From contig NZ_CP113068.1 of assembly GCF_026625885.1 (NCBI RefSeq), forward strand, positions 1,364,001-1,428,000: a DNA stretch of 64,000 bases, in the 5' to 3' direction. This DNA is from Roseateles sp. SL47. Its GTDB lineage: Bacteria; Pseudomonadota; Gammaproteobacteria; Burkholderiales; Burkholderiaceae_C. Below are positions 1-9,152 of this stretch, piece by piece. A program made the position numbers and the translations under genes. A model generated the notes under the pieces. That model had not been told where the DNA came from and made no database searches. It was given only the letters and a program-made list of their open reading frames with translations. How positions within the stretch are numbered: position 1 is the first letter of the stretch; each line of letters starts with the position of its first letter.

Positions 1-1107
<1,107 letters not shown>

Positions 1108-1114
1108 GAGGGCT

Positions 1115-1145
1115 ATTGCACACTCTGGAGCCACTCCAGGGTCAA
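1115..1145 (-). promoter_or_regulatory. MerR-type operator/promoter of the metal ATPase
   Basis: On the minus strand a -35 box TTGACC (1140-1145) and a -10 box TGCAAT (1115-1120) are separated by 19 bp, the overlong spacer typical of MerR-family-activated promoters. The spacer contains an imperfect dyad, ACTCTGGAG (1122-1130) - CCA - CTCCAGGGT (1134-1142), with one mismatch. The site lies between the divergent ATPase and merR-like genes, as in cad/pbr/znt systems. Confidence 0.85.
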
Positions 1146-1162
1146 GCGGCTATGCTTGCGGC

Positions 1163-1681
1163 ATGCGCATCGGGGAACTCAGCCGCGCCACGGGCGTGGA
1201 CATCGACACCATCCGCTTTTACGAAAAAAGCGGCCTGCTGCCGCCGCCGGCCCGCAGCGACAACGGCTATCGCGACTACAGCCACAACCATCTGGAGCGG
1301 CTCGCCTTCATCCGTCACTGCCGTGCGCTGGACATGTCGCTGGCCGATGTGTCGGTGCTGCTGAGCAGCCTGCAAAGCCGGGATCCGGCCGAACTGGCCC
1401 AGGTGGACGGCCTGGTGGCGGCCCAGCTGGGGAAGGTGCGGGCGCGCCTCAAGAGCATGCAGGCGCTGGAGGCCCAGCTGGTCGCCCTGCAGAACCGCTG
1501 CGACGCCGACCACAACACCCATCCCTGCCGGGTGCTGGAAGAGCTGGTGGCCGCCGCCCACGGTGAGGCCTGCGCCTGCCATGCCGCCTCGCAGGAGCCG
1601 CATCATGAGCACCCGCAGCGATCGGCCGCCGGCCCGGCCCACCCGCTGCGCACCGCCGATGTCACTGATTCGCTGGACTAG
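1163..1681 (+). CDS. MerR-family Cd(II)/Pb(II)-responsive-type regulator (CadR/PbrR-like)
   Basis: 172-residue DNA-binding metal sensor. The winged-helix start MRIGELSRATGVDIDTIRFYE fits the MerR family and fixes the ATG at 1163; a longer reading from 1106 would cross the operator. The middle forms the dimerisation helix and C113 and C122 match the metal-loop cysteines of PbrR/MerR. The cysteine usually found at the start of the dimerisation helix (about residue 77-79) is not there (residues 74-80 read DPAELAQ); C53 and a terminal C-A-C-H at 138-141 are other possible ligands. It is divergent from the P-type ATPase, which it probably controls. A TATGCT box at 1151-1156 is only 6 bases from the ATG, so the transcript may be leaderless. 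Confidence 0.88.
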   Translation: MRIGELSRATGVDIDTIRFYEKSGLLPPPARSDNGYRDYSHNHLERLAFIRHCRALDMSLADVSVLLSSLQSRDPAELAQVDGLVAAQLGKVRARLKSMQALEAQLVALQNRCDADHNTHPCRVLEELVAAAHGEACACHAASQEPHHEHPQRSAAGPAHPLRTADVTDSLD

Positions 1682-1753
1682 GGGTCTGCGCGGCAGAACC
1701 GGGTAGTTCCAGATGCCACAAGCCACAAGGCTCGGCGTATGCATTGATAGGGC

Positions 1754-2773
1754 ATGGCTGGAAGCTATAGACCCTACGAACGCGACCAGGTGATGCTGCT
1801 GCCTGCGGCGCCGCAAGACTGGTTGCCGGCAGGACATCTGGCCTACTTCATTCACGACACGGTCGACGCGCTGGACCTCAAGGCGTTCTACGCCAGGCAC
1901 GAGGGCGGCGGCTCGCGCAACCAGCCGTTTCATCCGGCCATGATGGTCAAGGTGCTGCTGTACGCATACGCTACCGGAGTGTTCAGCTCGCGCAAGATTG
2001 AGCGTCGGCTGCATAAGGATCTGGCGTTTCGGATGCTGGCGCGGGGAATTCCCCTCGCCGCCGCACGATCTGCGACTTCAGGGCCTTTCACCTCAAAGAG
2101 CTGTCGGAGCTATTCGTGCAGGTGGTCAAGCTCGCCCGCGAGATGGGTCTGGTCCAGCTGGGCACGGTAGCCATCGACGGCACCAGGGTGAAGGCCAACG
2201 CCAGCCGCAACAAGGCTATGAGCTACGAACGCATGAAGCAGGCCGAGGCCGACCTCAAGGCGCAGATCGACGCATTGCTGGCGCGCGCCAAGGCCACCGA
2301 AGAGGCTGAGGCGAACGAGCCAGAGCTGGACTTGCCAGCCTAGATCGAGCGACGCGAGGCGCGGCTGGCAGCTATTCGCCAGGCCTGCGAGCGCCTGGAG
2401 CAGCGCCAGCGTGAAGCGGACCTCGACCGTGGCCGCAGCAACGACGACGACCGCCTCCCCCGCGGACCGGATGGCAAGCCCAGGGGGGCGGCCCCACAAG
2501 TGCGAGTTCGCCGTGCCTGAGGACAAGGCGCACGCCGAAGTCGACGCCCAGCGGTATCCGTACACCGCAGCAATGGCGGCCAAGCTGCAGACCGACGAAG
2601 GCAAAGCAGCGTATCGCAAGCGCAAATGGATTGCCGAGCCACACAACGGCTGAATCAAGAACGTCCTGGGATTCCGTCAGTTCAGTCTGTGAGGGCTGCA
2701 TCGGGTGCGCGCCGAGTGGAAGCTCGTGTGCATGGCGCTGAACCTGCGGCGATTGGCAGCAATGGCAGGGTAA
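1754..2773 (+). pseudogene. IS1182-like transposase, decayed
   Basis: Remnant of a DDE transposase resembling the IS1182 group. The N-terminal part is recognisable (ERDQVMLLP, RNQPFHPAMMVKVLLYAYATGVFSSRKIE) but the gene is broken several times: a frame change near 2050-2065, an in-frame TAG at 2341-2343, another frame change at the G-run near 2482-2488, a TGA at 2651-2653 and a TGA near 2690 before the natural end at 2771-2773. The C-terminal motif KNVLGFRQFSL...VRAEWKLVCMALNLRRL is still readable. No convincing terminal inverted repeats were found. It marks the left edge of the Rhs island. Confidence 0.85.
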
Positions 2774-3307
2774 AGGCCCCGTCCAAGTCGTGACACAGGC
2801 TGCGTTGCCGACTCACACAGGCCGTACCGGCCGCTACAGACGACCTTGTTGAACGGGCAACCACCCGTGTTTGTGCTCCTGGTGAGCCAACACGGCTTGG
2901 CATGCCCAGCAAGGTGATGCGCAAGATTCTGCCGCGCAGACTCGCTTGTGGTGGGCGCGATGCAGATGACGTCTGGATGTGACTGTGAGGTGAGGGGTGT
3001 CGGCCAATTTGGACAAGGGTAGGTTGTGCTTCACAAAGCCAAACGCGGTGACACATGGTGGGCGAATATCGCTCGGCGTATGCAAGCTGGAGAGGCGAGC
3101 CGTAGCCACTTCTGCAACACTCGCAGCAAAGGGAGGTCGCCAGATCGCACGCGAAATGACGTGTGACGGTGACGAGAGTTCGTGCGGCGCCGTGAGGCGT
3201 TTGGCGCGGGATATCGTGTGCTGTCTGGAGCACATCTCCCCTAATGAAAGATATGGCGTTAGCCGTGTCTCCACTTCGGCTTCGCGAAGGAATCTGGGGA
3301 GTGATAG
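2774..3307. other. Intergenic region upstream of the split rhs locus
   Basis: About 530 bases with no recognisable gene. Short open frames exist on both strands but none resembles a known protein or has a convincing start. A good ribosome binding site, GGGGAG at 3296-3301, precedes the ATG at 3308. No clear promoter could be assigned. Confidence 0.5.
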
Positions 3308-5797
3308 ATGCGTTGGCTTGTAAAATTGATGCTCATCTTGGGGTTGATGGCTGGGCTTTCATCGAACGCCTCGGCAGAGACCTACATGGACCGCTGGTGC
3401 ATCAATAACACCAGCTTCAATCAGTCTCTTCCAACCTGCTATCCCACGTCTGGTGAGGTTATTCAAGCGTATTGGGCGGTGCTTTCTCCGGTCCTCAATG
3501 CCAACGAATACTTCAATACGACGTACTGGGGGGAAAATCGCGCCACGCTGGATGGCTGCGAGTTGAAGTGGCCGGGTCCCCCGCCGATCCTCCGCTGCAC
3601 CGTCACGCGATATTTCACGCAACATTCCTACGGCGCGGACGATCACCCATTGGTATTTGCGCCGACGCAGGGCTGGTTCGGAGTTGCGATGACCTGTGGA
3701 GAGGCCGAAGGTTCGACCTACATTGCCTCTCTCAACAAATGCGCGTATGTCAAGAATCTGGAGAAAGCGGACTGCGGATGCAATGGGAAGATGGGTAATC
3801 CATCTGTAGGCAACCCGGTGACGCCGCTCGATGGTCTTAAGCATCAGACGGAAGAGCTCCTGCGATGGGGCCGTGGTCAGGCTGTTACGGTGAGCTACAA
3901 CTATCTGAGGGAGAGCGTCGGCCAGCCCCTGAACCGACAGGCCCAGTCGGGCTTTGGCCCGATTTGGTCCAGCAACCATCACAAGTCGAGTGTCCAGTCC
4001 CAGGATCAAAACGGTGGGGCGTACGTCTACCGTCGGCCTTCTGGGACTTGGAAGACCTTCTACACCTCCCCCGGCTGGACCTACAGCGCGGTCGAGGCAG
4101 ATCCCCAGCCGAAATTCAACGGAGCCTCGGGCTACTGGTATTACGACGCCAGCGAAGAGGCCATAGAGAACTATCAGTCCGTTATGTCCCAGCGCAACTA
4201 TGGGACGTCGGTGTCCTATATCGACGGGCGCAAGTTGACCTATGGCTTCGGAAACGTGCCTCTAGGTAGCGGCGCGGTCTATGTGCTTCAGACCATCACG
4301 GATGAGTCCGGGCGCCAGGTGAGTCTGTCGTATGAGAGGGACCCGGCGATTAATGGGGCAATGCGTGTGCTTTCCATGACCGATCCTGCTGGCTCTGTCT
4401 ACGGCTTCACTTATGGCTCGAAAGGCCAACTGGCCTCCATCCATTACCCCGATCAGACCAGCCGACAATACAAGTACGAAGTGGACGGCAAGCCCTGGCT
4501 GATGACGGCCCTGATCGATGAGGCGGGCTCCGCGTACGGGCGATATGGCTACGACAGTGAGGGGCGAGCGATTTCTACGCGGACGGGGGAAACGGGCCCG
4601 CAATGGTCAATTGAGTGGTCGCAGGCGCCCGCGGTCAGAGCGGCGAGCACCTATGACGGGACATTTGTGTATCGCACCTTGTCCTTCCCTCAGCCGTCGG
4701 TGGCACAGCTTCATGGGCCGGATGGCTATGAAGAGACGCTGTCGAGCACGCAGGTCGATGGCGTCACGTTGGTGGGGAGCCGTGTCCAGCCTGCGGGCGC
4801 AGGATCGCCGGCCGCCACTGTTCAGTACGAGCGCGACGCTGAAGGAAACATCGTTCGTAATGTGGAGGCCAACGGCCTTCAGTCCTGCCATTCATTCGTG
4901 AGTGGACGAAAAGCTGAGTCTTCCCGCGTGGAGGGGCTGCCCAGTGGTGCGACTTGCAGCACGGTGCTGGTCGCCAATGCGGCATTGCCTGCTGGTGCTC
5001 GCAAGGTCAGTTCTTTGTGGCACCCGGTCTGGCGCAAACAGGTCCGCATTGCCGAGCCTAATCGAGTCACCACGCTCGTATACAACGGCCAGCCGGATCC
5101 AACCAATGGAAACGCAGTCGCTAGCTGTGCTCCTTCGACAGCGAAGTTGCCCGACAACAGCCTGATCGTTGTACTGTGCAAGCGCGTGGAGCAGGTTACT
5201 ACGGATGCCACGGGAGCCCTGGGCTTCAGCGCAGTGGCCCAAACCGGCGTCCCTGCCCGCGTCTGGACCTGGACCTACGATGCCACCGGCCATGTCCTGA
5301 GCGAGACCGACCCGCTGGGCAAGACCACCACCAACGAGTACTACGCCGACACCACGGCTGACCACTGGATCGGTGACCTCAAGAGCAGCACCAACGCTGC
5401 CGGCCACGTCACCAACTACCTGCGCTACAACGCCCTGGGCAAGCTGCTGGAGATGGTCGATGCCAACGGCATCAGCACGGTCTACACCTACGACGTCCGC
5501 TCCCGCCTCACCTCGGTGACCCAGGCGGACCAGACCACGAGTTATGCCTACTGGCCTACCGGCTTGCTCAAGCAAGTCACGCAGCCCGACGGCAGCACGG
5601 TGAGCTATGACTACGACGACGCTCACCGTCTGGTGGCCGTGGCCGACAACCTGGGCAACCGCATCCAGTACACGCTGGACCAGCGGGGCAACCGGGTCAA
5701 TGAGGCGGTGCAAGACCCCAGCGGGGCCCTTCAGCGCAACCTGGGCCGTGTGTTTGACGCGCTCAGCCGCACACAGCAAACCACAGGCGCGGAGTGA
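3308..5797 (+). CDS. Rhs-repeat protein, N-terminal half of a split Rhs
   Basis: 829-residue secreted-type protein. It begins with a Sec-like signal peptide (MRWLVKLMLILGLMAGLSSNASA, cut likely after ASA), a Cys-containing N-terminal domain of about 150 residues, then a DUF6531-like entry segment (PVTPLDGLKHQTEELL, VSYNYLRES) and many YD/RHS repeats (YTYDVRSRLTSVTQ, YDYDDAHRLVAVAD). It stops abruptly in the middle of a repeat at a TGA (5795-5797), after VFDALSRTQQTTGAE; the repeats resume in the next ORF. Rhs proteins normally form one closed shell that holds a C-terminal toxin, so this half should act together with the downstream protein. The upstream half is noticeably less GC-rich than the rest of the window, in line with acquisition. 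Confidence 0.85.
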   Translation: MRWLVKLMLILGLMAGLSSNASAETYMDRWCINNTSFNQSLPTCYPTSGEVIQAYWAVLSPVLNANEYFNTTYWGENRATLDGCELKWPGPPPILRCTVTRYFTQHSYGADDHPLVFAPTQGWFGVAMTCGEAEGSTYIASLNKCAYVKNLEKADCGCNGKMGNPSVGNPVTPLDGLKHQTEELLRWGRGQAVTVSYNYLRESVGQPLNRQAQSGFGPIWSSNHHKSSVQSQDQNGGAYVYRRPSGTWKTFYTSPGWTYSAVEADPQPKFNGASGYWYYDASEEAIENYQSVMSQRNYGTSVSYIDGRKLTYGFGNVPLGSGAVYVLQTITDESGRQVSLSYERDPAINGAMRVLSMTDPAGSVYGFTYGSKGQLASIHYPDQTSRQYKYEVDGKPWLMTALIDEAGSAYGRYGYDSEGRAISTRTGETGPQWSIEWSQAPAVRAASTYDGTFVYRTLSFPQPSVAQLHGPDGYEETLSSTQVDGVTLVGSRVQPAGAGSPAATVQYERDAEGNIVRNVEANGLQSCHSFVSGRKAESSRVEGLPSGATCSTVLVANAALPAGARKVSSLWHPVWRKQVRIAEPNRVTTLVYNGQPDPTNGNAVASCAPSTAKLPDNSLIVVLCKRVEQVTTDATGALGFSAVAQTGVPARVWTWTYDATGHVLSETDPLGKTTTNEYYADTTADHWIGDLKSSTNAAGHVTNYLRYNALGKLLEMVDANGISTVYTYDVRSRLTSVTQADQTTSYAYWPTGLLKQVTQPDGSTVSYDYDDAHRLVAVADNLGNRIQYTLDQRGNRVNEAVQDPSGALQRNLGRVFDALSRTQQTTGAE

Positions 5798-5799
5798 GG

Positions 5800-8202
5800 A
5801 TGATGAGGGAGAAGAACAGGGGCCAAGTTCCCCAAGGACACGCGCGCCCGGCGCAGTACGCGCACCCAGGGCACCCGATGCACGCGGTGCACCCGACACA
5901 TCAACCAGCCCTGGCCTGGACCGCGCGGACCGCACGGGTCGCCCACGCCACAGTGGCGGTGATGGCGGCCATCACTGCCACCCTGGCGGGCACAGCGGGC
6001 ATGGCCCATGCCGCCACGCTGCCACCCCCACCCGTCTCGCCCGCCCCGGTGACGGACTATGAATACGACGCCAAGGGCAACCTGACCAAGGTGGTCAAGG
6101 CCAAGGGCGCATCCGGCTTCGGCTTCACCACCCAGAACGCCTACGACGCCCTGGACCGGCTCAAGACCAGCACCGATGCCAGGAACGGCGTCACGGCGCT
6201 CAGCCACGATGGTCAGGACCAGGTGAGTCAGGTGACCGACCCTCGCAGCCTGGTCACCCAATACCAGCGCAACGGCCTGGGGGACCTGACCCAGCTCAGC
6301 AGCCCGGACACGGGCGTGGCCAACAGCACCTACGACGCGGCCGGCAACCTGCTCACCCGCACCGACAGCCGCGGCGTGCTGGCCACCTACACCTATGACG
6401 CCCTGAACCGCCCCACCTCGGTGAGCTTCACCAAGGCCGGGCAAGCCTCGGTGACCTACGGCTGGACCTACGACCAGTCGGGTGGGGTGTATGGCTACGG
6501 CGTCGGCCGCCTGACCACTACCACCTTCCCCACGGGCAGCACGCAATACGGCTATGACGCCCATGGCCGGGTGATCACCCGCATCCAGACGGTGGGCACG
6601 GTGGCTCTCACCACCCGCTATGCCTACGATGCAGCCAACCACGTCACCCGCCTCACCTATCCCTCGGGGCGGGTGGTGACTTTCAGCTACGAGGCGGGGC
6701 AGCTCAAGGGCATCAGCCTTGCCAGCGACACCGTCTCCCCGGGCCAACCGCTGATCAGCCAGATCCAGTGGCAAGCCTTCGGGCCGGCGCGCAGCTGGCT
6801 GATGCACATGGTCAGTGGCACGCAGGCCTATGAGCGGGTGTTTGACACCTACGGCCGCCTGGTGCGCTACCCCTTGAACGGCGTGGTGCGGGACCTGCGG
6901 TATGACGCCGCCAACCGGATCATCAGCTACACCCATCTGGATGCGAGCACGGGGCAGGCCACGGCCGCCACGCAGGCGCTGGAGCAGAACTTCGGGTATG
7001 ACGAGCTGGGCCGGCTGACCACCATCAGCACACCCGCCCAGAGCTGGACCATTGGGTATGACGCCAACGGCAACCGCACGCAGGTGACCCTGAACGGGAG
7101 CAGCCGCGCCTACACGACCTCAGCCACCAGCAACCGGCTGGAGCAGATCAGCAACCCGGTGCGCAGCATGAGCCACGACGCGGCGGGCAACACCATTGCC
7201 GACACCGCGATGTACAACAGCGCGGTGTACAGCCTGGACAACCGGCTGACAGCGATCACCAAGGCGGGGCAGACCACGTCCTACAGCTATGACGCAGGCG
7301 GGCAGCGGGTGAGCAAGTCCAATGCGGCTGCGCCGGATCAAGCACGGGTGTTTGTGTACGACTCCAGTCCGGAGCTGCTGGGGGAATACGCAGCCGACGG
7401 CACAGCGGTGCAGGAAGTGGTGTGGTTCGATGGGCAGCCTCTGATCGTGCTGGGCCCGGTCAACAGCAACGATGTGTTCTTCAGCTACGCGGATCACCTC
7501 GGGGCGCCCAGAATCCTGGTGGACAGAACAGGGGCGGAGCGGTGGCGGTGGATCGCGGAGCCGTTTGGGTCCACGGCGGCGGACCCGGCGCCGTCAGGGC
7601 TGGCTGCAGTGGCATTCCCCTTGCGCTTCCCGGGGCAGTACCTTGATGGGGAGACGGGGCTCAACTACAACTACTTCCGGGATTACGATGGGACGAGTGG
7701 GAGGTACACCCAGTCCGATCCCATCGGGCTCCAAGGCGGTATCAACACCTACACCTATGTGGGCGGGAATCCGCTGAGCTTTACCGACCCGCTTGGGCTC
7801 AAGACTTTCATGTGCACCAAGCCGCTGCACGGACTCGGAGAAACATGGGGGCCTCGCATGTACCCCGAAAGCCGTTGGAATCCTTCACCCGCCTATCACC
7901 AATTCCTCTGCGTGAAGGATGCGTCAGGGAAGGTTACTTGCGGGGGGCAAGATCGGGCTGGTAGCGCCTTCGTCCCTGGGAGTCCGGGCAAGCCCAGCGA
8001 AGATTCATGGCCAACGGACGGCAACGGATCGTGCAAGCCGGAAGATGATCGCGATTGCGTTGATCAGTGCGTGATCAAGGCTGTCGGTGATCCGAAGCGC
8101 CCCTGGTACGCAATAGGCCCGCTTGGAACGGATTGCCAGGAGTGGTCTGACGAAGTCCTGAAGCAATGCCAGAAGCAGTGTTCTGCCAAGAAGGGGAAGT
8201 GA
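5800..8202 (+). CDS. Rhs-repeat protein, C-terminal half with variable tip domain 1
   Basis: 800 residues from ATG 5800 (GGAG at 5791-5794; a GTG at 5794 would overlap the upstream stop). The first 85 residues are unlike Rhs: a His/Pro-rich leader, a hydrophobic segment ending in GMAHA-A (signal-peptide-like) and a Pro linker. YD repeats then start at VTDYEYDAKGNLTK and run to the conserved core end (YADHLGAPR, GLNYNYFRDYDGTSGRY, SDPIGL, YVGGNPLSFTDPLGL). The last 130 residues after DPLGL are a distinct Cys-rich tip (C-V-D-Q-C, DPKRPWYAIGPLGTDCQEW, QCQKQC), the position of the toxin domain in Rhs proteins. I do not recognise its activity. The stop overlaps the start of the next small ORF (TGATG). 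Confidence 0.85.
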   Translation: MMREKNRGQVPQGHARPAQYAHPGHPMHAVHPTHQPALAWTARTARVAHATVAVMAAITATLAGTAGMAHAATLPPPPVSPAPVTDYEYDAKGNLTKVVKAKGASGFGFTTQNAYDALDRLKTSTDARNGVTALSHDGQDQVSQVTDPRSLVTQYQRNGLGDLTQLSSPDTGVANSTYDAAGNLLTRTDSRGVLATYTYDALNRPTSVSFTKAGQASVTYGWTYDQSGGVYGYGVGRLTTTTFPTGSTQYGYDAHGRVITRIQTVGTVALTTRYAYDAANHVTRLTYPSGRVVTFSYEAGQLKGISLASDTVSPGQPLISQIQWQAFGPARSWLMHMVSGTQAYERVFDTYGRLVRYPLNGVVRDLRYDAANRIISYTHLDASTGQATAATQALEQNFGYDELGRLTTISTPAQSWTIGYDANGNRTQVTLNGSSRAYTTSATSNRLEQISNPVRSMSHDAAGNTIADTAMYNSAVYSLDNRLTAITKAGQTTSYSYDAGGQRVSKSNAAAPDQARVFVYDSSPELLGEYAADGTAVQEVVWFDGQPLIVLGPVNSNDVFFSYADHLGAPRILVDRTGAERWRWIAEPFGSTAADPAPSGLAAVAFPLRFPGQYLDGETGLNYNYFRDYDGTSGRYTQSDPIGLQGGINTYTYVGGNPLSFTDPLGLKTFMCTKPLHGLGETWGPRMYPESRWNPSPAYHQFLCVKDASGKVTCGGQDRAGSAFVPGSPGKPSEDSWPTDGNGSCKPEDDRDCVDQCVIKAVGDPKRPWYAIGPLGTDCQEWSDEVLKQCQKQCSAKKGK
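6148..6455 (+). repeat. rhs core repeat, copy 1 of segment A (partner 8775-9082)
   Basis: Direct repeat of about 308 bp, nearly identical to 8775-9082 (differences for example at the GAGTCAG/GAGCCAG and CAGCTCAGC/CTGCTCAGC positions). It offers a substrate for homologous recombination between rhs module 1 and module 2. Confidence 0.9.
6471..7706 (+). repeat. rhs core repeat, copy 1 of segment B (partner 14745-15980)
   Basis: Direct repeat of about 1236 bp, collinear with 14745-15980 at a constant offset of 8274 and with few substitutions. Its last part (from about 7435) also matches 17381-17652 of the third module. Similarity stops at the same base (after GGGAGGTA) in all comparisons, just before the variable tip. 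Confidence 0.9.
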
Positions 8203-8543
8203 TGGGACGCTGGTTGAAGTCAATCTGGGTCTTGGCTGCGGTAGCCGTCTTGGTTTCCTGCCTGCTGCTTTACGACGGCAAACCGAACAGCGACGCGGAA
8301 CTCCTACTTGGCTACGGGATGATGGTCTTGGCATTCCCGCTGGGCATGGGCATAACGACCGTTCTAGGTGTCCTCGCTCGAGTTCTCTTTGAATCCACGG
8401 GCTATGTGTTCACTACCAGCTACGTGTCGATGTTGGTTACGTGGTTGATGCTCTTCGCGGTTGGCTATCTGCAATGGTTCGTTCTCGTTCCCTGCTTGTG
8501 GCGACGGTGGACGGCACGTCGTCAACGGCCAGCAGGAGCATGA
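8202..8543 (+). CDS. Small membrane protein, immunity candidate for Rhs tip 1
   Basis: 113 residues starting at ATG 8202, overlapping the rhs stop in TGATG, which argues for translational coupling. It has three to four hydrophobic segments (WVLAAVAVLVSCLLL; GYGMMVLAFPLGMGITTVLGV; YVSMLVTWLMLFAVGYLQWFVLV) and a basic tail. No family recognised. In Rhs/CDI systems the gene directly after the variable tip encodes the matching immunity protein; a membrane-embedded immunity protein would suit a toxin acting at the inner membrane. That function is inferred from position only. Confidence 0.6.
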   Translation: MGRWLKSIWVLAAVAVLVSCLLLYDGKPNSDAELLLGYGMMVLAFPLGMGITTVLGVLARVLFESTGYVFTTSYVSMLVTWLMLFAVGYLQWFVLVPCLWRRWTARRQRPAGA

Positions 8544-8774
8544 GTGCCTCAAGCCGCTTCGGAGGTAGTTCTTGGTTGACCACGGCCGTGGTCACCCTGC
8601 CGACGTAAAGCCGTCCCGCAACGCTGCCCGGCCACTTGCGTGGCCGATCGAGCTGCGGCGAGAATCATCCCCGCAAAGACATTGCAGCCGGTTTGTCCGA
8701 CTGCCTACCGCCCACCGTGGCCCTTCGGGGCGCGTTGGATGCCTTGAGGTCATGTCTTGCCTTTTGCCCCCGAG
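8544..8774. other. Junction between Rhs module 1 and the truncated second rhs copy
   Basis: About 230 bases without a recognisable gene. A perfect 16-bp palindrome GACCACGGCCGTGGTC lies at 8578-8593 (nearly extended by GGT/ACC on either side) and could be a transcription-stopping hairpin or protein site. Homology to the rhs core begins abruptly at 8775. Confidence 0.5.
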
Positions 8775-9086
8775 GCCCTGGACCGGCTCAAGACCAGCAC
8801 CGATGCCAGGAACGGCGTCACGGCGCTCAGCCACGATGGTCAGGACCAGGTGAGCCAGGTGACCGACCCTCGCAGCCTGGTCACCCAATACCAGCGCAAT
8901 GGCCTGGGGGACCTGACCCTGCTCAGCAGCCCGGACACGGGCGTGGCCAACAGCACCTACGACGCGGCCGGCAACCTGCTCACCCGCACCGACAGCCGCG
9001 GCGTGCTGGCCACCTACACCTATGACGCCCTGAACCGCCCCACCTCGGTGAGCTTCACCAAGGCCGGGCAAGCCCCGGTGACGTAA
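8775..9086 (+). pseudogene. rhs copy 2, left fragment (5'-truncated, cut by IS66 element)
   Basis: Bases 8775-9082 match 6148-6455 of the intact rhs with only a few differences; the reading (ALDRLKTSTDARNG, DQVSQVTDPRSLVTQYQ, TKAGQAPVT) is the same. It has no own N-terminus. The frame runs into a TAA at 9084-9086 inside the left end of the inserted IS66 element. Joining it with the fragment that resumes after 14744, and removing the insertions and target duplications, restores a continuous Rhs core (QAPVT-YGWT-YDQSGG). It is a recombination product or an orphan rhs tip module rather than a full gene. Confidence 0.85.
9075..9082 (+). repeat. 8-bp target site duplication of the IS66 element, left (right copy 13195-13202)
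   Basis: CCGGTGAC occurs directly before the left end and again directly after the right end (13195-13202) of the IS66 element; the uninterrupted rhs copy has a single equivalent site at 6448-6455 (TCGGTGAC). Confidence 0.92.
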
Positions 9087-9152
9087 GCGGTCAATAAACG
9101 ACGTCCTTGAGCCGACCCGGCCGAGCTGACAGTCTTCGTCCCCACTTAACAA

